Below are positions 51,495 through 58,610 of a stretch of 64,000 nucleotides of DNA, piece after piece (the stretch's first letter is position 1; each line of letters opens with the position of its first letter). The stretch lies in NCBI GenBank assembly GCA_007859745.1, contig SMLU01000001.1, positions 2,356,001 through 2,420,000 of the forward strand, written 5' to 3'. The translations under genes were made by a program, and so were the position numbers. The notes under the pieces were generated by a model. The model had not been told where the DNA came from. It saw only the letters and a program-made list of their open reading frames with translations, and searched no databases. The DNA comes from Phycisphaerae bacterium RAS1. GTDB lineage: Bacteria; Planctomycetota; Phycisphaerae; UBA1845; Fen-1342.

Positions 51495-52355
51495 CTATAG
51501 CAACTCGTCCCGCACGATCGCTTTCAGAAAATCCGTGTGCGTCAGAATGCCCACCAGCCGGCCGTCCGAATTCACCGGCAATGAGTGCACGCGCGCTTCC
51601 AGCAACTGCTTCAACGCCTCGCGCAACGGCTGTTGCGGCGTCGCCGTGTACGTGGCCGGCTTCATGATCTCAACCGCCGTGTGCGGCGGCTCGATCAGGC
51701 GGCCTTCGTTGTCCGCCTGCATCTCGCGGACGTTCGACCAGCCCAGCGCTCGCCGGACGTCGCGGTTGGAAATGATCCCCATGAGCTGCTGCTCGACGAC
51801 GACCGGCACGTGGCGGATGCGGTACTGGCGGAACAGGTCGATCACGTCGGCGATGGTGTCGCTGGGCGCCACGCACATGACGCGTGCCCGCATCAGCTCG
51901 CTGACCGGCTTGCCGAGGAGGGTGTCACAGGCGTTGCCGCCTACGCCCAGGTCGAGCAGCCAGCGGAGCAGGTCGGCGTCGGTCACCATGCCGACCAGTT
52001 GCGAGCCGTGCAGAATCGGCAGCGCGCCGATCTTGCGATCCACGAATATCCGCGCGGCGTCGATGGCGGCGGCGCTGTTGCTGAGCGAGATGACCGACCG
52101 CGCCATGATCTGTTCAATCCGCGTCGGGCCGACGGTGATCGGGGCGACCCCCTCGCCGCTGGCGCGTTCGGCCGACAGCATCCAGCCGGTCGAAAGCAAC
52201 ACATCGCGGTCGGAGAGCATGCCGACCACGCGATTCTCCAGGCAGACCGGCAAGTGGTGGATGCCGCGCTCCTCCATCAGGACGATCGCCTTGTCGAGCG
52301 AGTCGCGCGGCGCCACCGTGACCACCTCGCGCGTCGCGTAGCTAAGAACGTTCAT
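51495..52355 (-). CDS. CBS-domain protein (two Bateman modules)
   Basis: A 286-residue protein composed of four CBS motifs, each of about 60 residues: MNVLSYATREVVTVAPRDSL, ARSVISLSNSAAAIDAARIF, RARVMCVAPSDTIADVIDLF and MKPATYTATPQQPLREALKQ, each followed by an L-x-G-I/M-x-(S/T)-x-x-D strand-helix such as VVGMLSDRDVL and LVGILTHTDFL. These modules bind adenosine nucleotides and usually control a fused or partner enzyme; none is fused here. ATG 52355 has GGAG 6 bases upstream; a longer start at 52403 is less likely. It converges with flagellin. Confidence 0.85.
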   Translation of the reverse strand: MNVLSYATREVVTVAPRDSLDKAIVLMEERGIHHLPVCLENRVVGMLSDRDVLLSTGWMLSAERASGEGVAPITVGPTRIEQIMARSVISLSNSAAAIDAARIFVDRKIGALPILHGSQLVGMVTDADLLRWLLDLGVGGNACDTLLGKPVSELMRARVMCVAPSDTIADVIDLFRQYRIRHVPVVVEQQLMGIISNRDVRRALGWSNVREMQADNEGRLIEPPHTAVEIMKPATYTATPQQPLREALKQLLEARVHSLPVNSDGRLVGILTHTDFLKAIVRDELL

Positions 52356-52533
52356 ATGCAGCTCCACCTGGCGCATCGCCCCTGCGCCAACTGACCAATT
52401 CACTGCGCGAAATGCCGCAGCCGGCCGGGCGCCGGCCCACCGCCGATGGTGTCGGCTGCGGGTTTCACCGGCGCTCGCAAATCACCCGGCACGCCGCGTG
52501 CCAGACAGGGGCCGCCCGGCTCGGATCACTCAA

Positions 52534-52992
52534 TCAGGTCGCGCGGGCGATCGGCGCCACCGTCGGCTGGCACAGCCTCTCCCAGTCGTCGCGGCGAAAG
52601 CGGACCGATTCGTAGTGCGTTCCGGCCTGCATCTCAAGGTACTCGTCTTCCTCCAGTTGCCGGTCGGCGATGGTTTTCATTCCGAACAGCGAACCCACTG
52701 GCGGCTCGGCGCCCAGTTCGCACTCGGGAAAGAGCTGCGTCATTTCCTGCTCGGTGGCCAATCGCACCGTCGGATCGTGCAGCACCTTCGTCACCTCCTG
52801 CAGATCAAGCCGCCGGGCCGCCGGAAGGACGCACATGGCATATCCCGCGGCGCCCTTCACCACCACCGGCTTGGCGACGACGTAGCCCGAGACGTGTTCG
52901 ACCTGCGCCAGACGTTGCGCGGTGAATGCCGCCGGGTGCGTGTGCTTGTCGAACCGGATCCCGCGGTCGCGGAGCAGTGCCTCGAGTTTCAT
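52534..52992 (-). CDS. YbaK/EbsC-type aminoacyl-tRNA deacylase-like protein
   Basis: A 152-residue single-domain protein (MKLEALLRDRGIRFDKHTHP, VSGYVVAKPVVVKGAAGYAM, CVLPAARRLDLQEVTKVL) matching the YbaK/ProX-type fold that hydrolyses mis-charged Cys- or Ala-tRNA in trans; the catalytic-site Lys lies in VVVKG. ATG 52992 has AGGAG 8 bases upstream; in-frame codons before it are in the palindrome-rich region. It is monocistronic and divergent from comF across 458 bases of repeats. Confidence 0.8.
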   Translation of the reverse strand: MKLEALLRDRGIRFDKHTHPAAFTAQRLAQVEHVSGYVVAKPVVVKGAAGYAMCVLPAARRLDLQEVTKVLHDPTVRLATEQEMTQLFPECELGAEPPVGSLFGMKTIADRQLEEDEYLEMQAGTHYESVRFRRDDWERLCQPTVAPIARAT

Positions 52993-53224
52993 GACCCACA
53001 CTCCTGTTTCGGGCGGACGTGGTTGCCCGTCATATCCCCCGGAATTCGCCGCAGGCGTCACGGCGCGGCCACAGCCAGCGCCGGCGAAGCCCGACCGCCG
53101 GGCGGGCCGGCCGCGGAGTGAGCGTCTATCTGAAGTCTAGCACAGGAATCGGCCGCCGTACGAAAAACCCAGCAGCGGCCGGCACGCGGGCGCATCCAGG
53201 TGGAGGTCGCAATCGGCGGCGTCC

Positions 53225-53413
53225 TTCCGAACCCGCCGCGCCAAGCGGCGGGTTGACGATCGTCAGCGATCGGCGCCCCACAGGCCGCGACCGTCACCCC
53301 GCCGCTTGGCGCGGCGGGTTCGGACGGAGCGGGACGTCAGCCCGCCGCTTGGCGCGGCGGGTTCGGACGGAGCGGGACGTCACCCCGCCGCTTGGCGCGG
53401 CGGGTTCGGACGG
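53225..53413. repeat. Family B palindrome with tripled right arm, copy 3; gene-free stretch 52993-53450
   Basis: One left arm (53225-53252, core ACCCGCCGCGCCAAGCGGCG) is followed by the GATCG flank and then three copies of the right arm, CCCGCCGCTTGGCGCGGCGG, at 53297-53325, 53341-53370 and 53383-53413. They are spaced about 43 bases apart, with the link GAGCGGGACGTCA between them. This looks like tandem amplification of one arm. Upstream 52993-53224 shows no gene. ComF starts 37 bases after the last arm. Confidence 0.92.
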
Positions 53414-53450
53414 CCACTCGCCACACGCCACACGCCAGTATCATGCGGTC

Positions 53451-54260
53451 GTGCGTACACCCGTCTCCACGTTGGGCCTGCTCGCGCGGGCCGGCCGTAC
53501 GCTGCTCGACGTCGCCGTTCCGCAGTTGTGCGTCGGCTGCCAGGCATGGGTCGGCGATAGCGGGGGCATATGCGGCGCCTGCCGCGAGGCCATCGGCGCC
53601 GCTGCCGCGACGCCCTACTGCCCGCGCTGCGGGAGGTCCGCCCAGCCATTGTCGATCACGCCCGACGGTTGCCGGCGCTGCATGTCCGAGCCGTTCTGGA
53701 ATATTGTCGAGGCGGTGCGCGTGGGGCCCTACGAGGAGCCGCTGCGGGCGATCGTGCTTGGGCTGAAGTACCGCGGTCTGGAACGCAACGCGGAAATTCT
53801 GGCGGACTGGCTCGCTGAGGCGATGCTCGCGCGACCCTGGACAGGCACACTGGACCTTCTGGCGCCCGTGCCGATGCACCTGCGGCGCCGCGTGCAGCGG
53901 CCCGGAAATCACGCGCTGATGCTGGCGGCGGCGCTGGAGTCGCGGCTGCGTCGCGCCGGCTGCCGGCTGCGACTGACGCGGGCCGTGCGGCGGCACGTCT
54001 ACGCCCCGAGCCAGACCACGCTCACCTCGCGCACCAGGCGGTTCGAAAACGTCCGGGAGTGTTTTGCCCCGCGATGGTGGCCGCCGGTGAACCTGCGCGG
54101 CAAGACCGTGTGCATCGTCGACAACCTGCTGACGACCGGCGCCACGATTCACGAAGTGTCGAAGGTGCTGCGCCGCGCAGGAGCGGCGACGATCTACGCC
54201 GCCGTCGTCGCCCGCAGCGTGGCGCCCGGCGACGTGCAGGCGCACAGCGCGGCGGTCTAG
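53451..54260 (+). CDS. comF: ComF family phosphoribosyltransferase
   Basis: A 269-residue protein. Four Cys pairs (Cys27/30, 41/44, 57/60 and 74/77) form a zinc-ribbon region, and the phosphoribosyltransferase domain has the pattern VCIVDNLLTTGATIHEVSKV at about 224-243. ComF-type proteins are needed for single-strand DNA uptake in transformation; many solitary homologues act otherwise. The GTG at 53451 is the only convincing start; the longer upstream frame runs through the palindromes. No other competence genes adjoin. Convergent with the CpaE-like gene. Confidence 0.88.
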   Translation: MRTPVSTLGLLARAGRTLLDVAVPQLCVGCQAWVGDSGGICGACREAIGAAAATPYCPRCGRSAQPLSITPDGCRRCMSEPFWNIVEAVRVGPYEEPLRAIVLGLKYRGLERNAEILADWLAEAMLARPWTGTLDLLAPVPMHLRRRVQRPGNHALMLAAALESRLRRAGCRLRLTRAVRRHVYAPSQTTLTSRTRRFENVRECFAPRWWPPVNLRGKTVCIVDNLLTTGATIHEVSKVLRRAGAATIYAAVVARSVAPGDVQAHSAAV

Positions 54261-54285
54261 TGCGGTCTGTCACGCTGATTGGTTC

Positions 54286-54362
54286 TTTCCGAGCCGCGAC
54301 CGTGAGGGAGCGGATGGCGTTCGGTCGCCGAAGACCGCTCCCTCACGGTCGCGGCTCGGAAA
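54286..54362. repeat. Family A palindrome, copy 3 (perfect)
   Basis: A 28-base left arm, starting TTTCCGAGCCGCGACCGTGA at 54286, is the exact reverse complement of 54335-54362. The loop is 21 bases. It lies between the convergent comF and CpaE-like genes and is the cleanest copy of family A, the others being at 1783 and 34551. Confidence 0.95.
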
Positions 54363-54382
54363 GAGTCCGGGGATAACGGCGA

Positions 54383-55603
54383 TCAGGAGACGACGCCCGC
54401 GCGTGCGCGGGCCTTCTTCTTCTTGAACATGCCGAACAGTCCGCCGGTCGCTTCCTGTTCGATGGGCGCACCGAGCATATCCGAGGCCAGGACGCGGGCC
54501 ATTTCGTGGATCGCCAGGCGTGCCGGGCTGTTGGGCGCATCGGTCATCATCGGGTGCCCCAGGTCGCGCGAGGCCGTGATGCGCTTGTAGTCGTTCGGAA
54601 TAACGGCGAACAACGGCCGGCCGAAGTGCGATTCAATCTCCTCGGGCTTGATCCGGTCGTGGCTGGCGTTGCGGCGGTTGAGGACGATTTCAACGCGCTC
54701 CTCATCCGCGCCGGCGTGCAGCAGGAACTCGTAGGCCCGGACCGCGTTGCGGATGAAGGGGACCGCGAGTTGCGTGACGATCAGCACGCGATCGGCGCGG
54801 GACAGCGCCGCCATCGTCGTCGGCGTGAAGGCGCGCGGCAGGTCGGCCACGACGAAGGGGAACATGGCGGCCAGCGCGTCGAACATGTGTTCCACGCGGT
54901 CGGGCGCGACTGCGCTGACGCTCAGGTCCATTTCGTTGGGGCGGGCCAGGATCGAGACGTTGCAGGGCAGCTCGTGCAGCGCCCCGTCGAGCAGCGTCTT
55001 GTCGATTTCCAGGTCGGATCGGCAGACGTCGGCCAGCGTGTACTTCGGCGTGCAGTCGAACGCGCAGGCCACGTCGCCGAAGGCCAGGTTCATGTCGACC
55101 AGCGCCGTCCGGCGATGCAGCAGACCGGCCAGCTCGATCGCCAGATTGCAGGCGACGGTCGTCGCGCCGGCGCCGCCGGACGATCCGAGCACGCAAATGC
55201 GTCGGCCGCCCATCTCGGCCGGGGAGCGCGAACGGCGAATCCGCTCGATGGCCGTGCGGAGATCGGCGTCATCGATCGGGATACGCACGAACTGGCCGCA
55301 ACCGGCCCGCATGGCGGCGATGATGACGTTGGGATCAGTGCTGGCGCTCAGCCCGATGATGGCGCAATCCGGGCAGACTTCGGCGATGCGCTGCACGATG
55401 TGCAGGCCGAACTTGGCGTCGTCCTGATCGAGATCGACGGCGACGGCGTCTACGGAGTCGGCCTGCAACTGCGTCTGGAGCTGCTCCCAACCCGAGCAGG
55501 CTTCGACCACGCGCACTTCGCTGATCGCGCGAAACGCCGCCTCGACCGCCGGCTCGACGGATCCGGTGTGGCTGAACAGACTGATCCGCAGTTGGATCGC
55601 CAT
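54383..55603 (-). CDS. CpaE-like pilus-assembly ATPase (MinD superfamily)
   Basis: A 406-residue protein. Residues 1-125 resemble a receiver domain (DAVAVDLDQDDAKFGLHIVQ). The MinD-type domain begins with ICVLGSSGGAGATTVACNLA (136-155), a P-loop without its lysines, followed by TALVDMNLAFGDVACAF and FVVADLPRAFTPTTM. Loss of the deviant Walker lysines is normal in CpaE-type proteins. In tad pili CpaE positions the secretion machine; here no other tad gene is nearby, so it is an orphan. The tail is Lys-rich (MFKKKKARARAG). ATG 55603. Confidence 0.82.
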   Translation of the reverse strand: MAIQLRISLFSHTGSVEPAVEAAFRAISEVRVVEACSGWEQLQTQLQADSVDAVAVDLDQDDAKFGLHIVQRIAEVCPDCAIIGLSASTDPNVIIAAMRAGCGQFVRIPIDDADLRTAIERIRRSRSPAEMGGRRICVLGSSGGAGATTVACNLAIELAGLLHRRTALVDMNLAFGDVACAFDCTPKYTLADVCRSDLEIDKTLLDGALHELPCNVSILARPNEMDLSVSAVAPDRVEHMFDALAAMFPFVVADLPRAFTPTTMAALSRADRVLIVTQLAVPFIRNAVRAYEFLLHAGADEERVEIVLNRRNASHDRIKPEEIESHFGRPLFAVIPNDYKRITASRDLGHPMMTDAPNSPARLAIHEMARVLASDMLGAPIEQEATGGLFGMFKKKKARARAGVVS

Positions 55604-55678
55604 CGCGAACTCTCTTTCCTACCGCCCGCCTCGTCGGCAGGCTCGTCGTCGTCCCCTGCTGCGGAGCATCGCCGATGC

Positions 55679-57226
55679 TCAGGGCGCCGTGCCCAGGTCG
55701 TTGCGAATCCAGGTCACGCGCGAGGCGTTGTCGTCTTCGGGGCTGAGCACGGCGATGATGTCGATATCACCGTCGCCGTCCAGATCGCCGTAGCCGAGCA
55801 GACCGACGTCGCCGGGCGGATCGTAAGTGGTGACGACTTTGGCGTCCCACACGTCGCGCGGTGTCGTTTTCACCTCGAAGTAGCGGACAGCGCCTTGCGT
55901 CGCGCTGACCACCAGCTCCTTCACACCGTCGTCGTCAATGTCCACCGCCTTGACGTCCAGCGGATCGTAGGCCTCAAACGTCGCGACCACGTACGTGTTC
56001 CAGTCGTAGGTGCGCTTGGGCGTGTCCGCGGGCTGCTCAAAGAGCATCAGTTGTTGCTGCTCGGTGCCAGTGGCGACCACGTCCGGCTTGCCGTCCCCGG
56101 TGAGGTCGAAAATATCGATCGCGTACGCGTTGCGGACGCTGCCGACGCGCCACTGCGGCCAGGCCGTGGCCGGATCGAGCGTGCCGGGGTTCTCGAACCA
56201 GGCCACCTGTGCGTTGTTGTCCTTCGACGCGGCCGAAACCAGGTCGAGGTCGCCGTCGGAGTCCATGTCGCAGGCCAGCAGCCCCGCCGCCCCGTCGCGA
56301 TCCAGCCGCGTCTGCCGCTCGTGACGGCCGGCGCTGACGGCGGTCCAGCCGTGGCCGTCGGTGGCGAAACCGGGGTTCGCGAAGACCAGCACGTCGCCGT
56401 CCACGATCTGCACGGGTTCGACGGGGATGTCCGGCTTGGGATTCAGATTGATGATGAAGCTGCGCGACGAGGCGATGTCGTTGTCGCCGTCGTTGTCGAA
56501 GTCGCCGATCTCGACGTTCGTATAGAGCTGTTCAATCGTCACGATGTAGTCGTCGAGATTCACGCCCGGGCCCAGCGCCTGGGCGATGATCGCTTCCAGC
56601 TCGGCGTCGGTCAAAAGCGCGTAGCTGCCGTCGATTCGCTCGCGCAGCTCGTCATCCGGATTCAGATTGCCCCACGCGGCCAGGTCGAGCGTGTTTCCGT
56701 CGCTGGGATGGTGCAGGTACCACACCGCGCCTTCCGCCGCCCCGCAGATGTCCAGATTGCCGTCGCCGTCGATGTCCCCGACCGCCACGTCGGCCAGGTT
56801 TTCCATGTCGCGCTTGCTGTCCAGCGTCAGGCTGAGAAAATCGGTGACGCCCTTGGCGCCCCGGCTGTAGAGAATCTGAACAACCGCCGTCGTCTCGCCA
56901 TACGAAATGACCGGATCGACCTTGCCGTCGCGATTGAAGTCGATCTGGATCGGCCGCCGCGTGATATCGGTGACCTGGTGCGTGCTCGTCACGACCGCCG
57001 TGCCGTGCGTGAAGGTCCGCGACTGGATGAGGTTCTCGGTGAAGGCGCTGTTGTCGTCCGGGAAGGGCGTGTCGCCGGTCCCCCCGGATGTGTTGTCATT
57101 GACGTTCCCGTTGTCAACCAGCGAACCGTCGACCAGCGCGTCGTCGCTGAACTTGCAGCCGACGAAACAGGCCAGAACGACGGTGAGCGTCGTGCGCAGC
57201 ACGAGCACGGGCTTCGAAGACGTCAT
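55679..57226 (-). CDS. FG-GAP/VCBS-repeat lipoprotein
   Basis: A 515-residue exported protein. The signal VLVLRTTLTVVLACFVGC has a lipobox ending in Cys. The mature part starts with an Asp/Asn/Gly-rich stretch and carries several D-x-D-x-D-G-x-x-D calcium loops of FG-GAP type (DIDGDGNLDICG, DFDNDGDNDIASS, DMDSDGDLDLVSA, GDLDGDGDIDIIA) that fold as a beta-propeller. Such proteins are surface or secreted; the ligand is unknown. ATG 57226 gives the clean signal; the longer frame does not. It follows the CpaE-like gene by 75 bases on the same strand. The 207 bases upstream hold no gene. Confidence 0.85.
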   Translation of the reverse strand: MTSSKPVLVLRTTLTVVLACFVGCKFSDDALVDGSLVDNGNVNDNTSGGTGDTPFPDDNSAFTENLIQSRTFTHGTAVVTSTHQVTDITRRPIQIDFNRDGKVDPVISYGETTAVVQILYSRGAKGVTDFLSLTLDSKRDMENLADVAVGDIDGDGNLDICGAAEGAVWYLHHPSDGNTLDLAAWGNLNPDDELRERIDGSYALLTDAELEAIIAQALGPGVNLDDYIVTIEQLYTNVEIGDFDNDGDNDIASSRSFIINLNPKPDIPVEPVQIVDGDVLVFANPGFATDGHGWTAVSAGRHERQTRLDRDGAAGLLACDMDSDGDLDLVSAASKDNNAQVAWFENPGTLDPATAWPQWRVGSVRNAYAIDIFDLTGDGKPDVVATGTEQQQLMLFEQPADTPKRTYDWNTYVVATFEAYDPLDVKAVDIDDDGVKELVVSATQGAVRYFEVKTTPRDVWDAKVVTTYDPPGDVGLLGYGDLDGDGDIDIIAVLSPEDDNASRVTWIRNDLGTAP

Positions 57227-57433
57227 GTGCGAATACTCCGGTTGGCTCGGTCGCCGGGCGACCGCGTCATGCTTCCCGCTTATCGGGTCGGCTATCGTCA
57301 GGCTCGGCTTTACTAGACGCCGCGTCCGGTTCACGACGGCGGCGCGTCCCCCGATCTTCAATAGTGCGATATGTGCACCCTCTGCGTGTTGGGGCGGCCG
57401 CAGAATCCGACCGCGACACGCCGCGCCCCGCGA

Positions 57434-58501
57434 CTATCGGTCGCGCAATGCGCTCATGGCGGATAGCACGACCGCTACTTCCAGGTCGCGCAGGCAGGCA
57501 TGATGACCCAGCGGGCAGAGCCGCTCGTGGCACGGCGCGCAGGGAAGCGGCAGGCTCACGGTCCGGGCCCGGCTCGAATAGGGTCCGGTAAGCGCCGGCG
57601 AGGTCGGACCGAAGACGGCCGCAGTCGGCCGGTCGAGGGCGGCGGCAATGTGCATGGGGCCCGAATCACAACAGACGACGAGCTGTGCCTCGGCCAGCAG
57701 GGCAGCCAGCTCGCGCAGGCTGGTGCGACCGACCAGGTCGATCACCGCCTGCGATGTCCCAGCCACGATCTCGTCGGCCAGGGCGCGCTCGTCCGGTCCG
57801 CCCAGCAGCACCGCCGGCGGCCAGTCTCCTTCGGCGCCCATGCGATTGATCAGTTCGACGAACCGGCCGGCCGGCCAGATTTTGGAAGGCCAGCGCGCCC
57901 CGGGGACGATCGCGATGAACGCGCCAAGTTCCCGGCCGGCGGCGCGACAAAGCAGCTCGCGCGCCGCGCTCCGCTGCCGACCGTCGAGCGCCAGGGGAAA
58001 CTCCGCCGGCGCATTGTCGATTCCGAGCGCGGCCAGTACGCGCAGGTTCTTGTCGACCGCGTGCATGTCCGCCGGGCAGGCGACGCGATCCGTGTAGAAC
58101 AGCCAGGCGAATTCGCGCGCGTCGGCGAATCCGATGCGGCGCCCGGCCCCGCTGGCCCAGGCCAGAAAGCCGCTGCGGACCAGCCCCTGGAGATCGATGA
58201 CCAGGTCGAATTCACGCGCCCGCAGGTCGCAGACGAATCGGCCGAATTCGTCGAGCGCGTCAGCCTGCTGCAGCATGCGGCCGAAACGGCGGCGGTCGAA
58301 GGGGATGATCTCGCTCAGCAGGGGATGGCCGTCAAGCAGCGGCGCGAACGAAGCGCCGATGAGCCACGCGATGTGCGCGTGCGGATAGCGGCGCCGCAGC
58401 GCCGCCAGGACCGGCAGCGCATGCACGACGTCGCCCAGCGAACTGGGCTTGATCAGCAGAATGCGGTCGTAGCGCCGCGCGGCGCCGGGTTCGCGCGCCA
58501 T
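57434..58501 (-). CDS. Glycosyltransferase family 9 (heptosyltransferase-like)
   Basis: A 355-residue GT-B enzyme. The N-terminal RILLIKPSSLGDVVHALPVL and PHAHIAWLIGASFAPLL segments match ADP-heptose:LPS heptosyltransferases; the C-terminal half has IAIVPGARWPSKIWPAGRFV, VVCCDSGPMHIAAALDRPTA and FGPTSPALTGPYS, the nucleotide-sugar site. It probably adds a sugar to lipopolysaccharide or another surface glycan; the acceptor is not known. A Cys cluster (PCAPCHERLCPLGHHACL) ends the protein and may bind a metal. ATG 58501; the BNR gene starts 109 bases away in the opposite direction. Confidence 0.88.
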   Translation of the reverse strand: MAREPGAARRYDRILLIKPSSLGDVVHALPVLAALRRRYPHAHIAWLIGASFAPLLDGHPLLSEIIPFDRRRFGRMLQQADALDEFGRFVCDLRAREFDLVIDLQGLVRSGFLAWASGAGRRIGFADAREFAWLFYTDRVACPADMHAVDKNLRVLAALGIDNAPAEFPLALDGRQRSAARELLCRAAGRELGAFIAIVPGARWPSKIWPAGRFVELINRMGAEGDWPPAVLLGGPDERALADEIVAGTSQAVIDLVGRTSLRELAALLAEAQLVVCCDSGPMHIAAALDRPTAAVFGPTSPALTGPYSSRARTVSLPLPCAPCHERLCPLGHHACLRDLEVAVVLSAMSALRDR

Positions 58502-58610
58502 TCGGCCGCAGTATATGCGGTGTACCGCGCAGCGGGCCCGCGGCTTGCCGTCATCGCGGCATCGGCTACCATCGGATCCCGCGTCCAACGCAGATTCCGG
58601 AGACCACGCG

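Noticed and set aside
54506-57316. 936-codon plus-strand open frame
   Set aside because: It is antisense to the CpaE-like and FG-GAP genes, both with clear domains. High GC leaves long frames open on the opposite strand; the product is Arg/His/Asp-rich without a fold signature.
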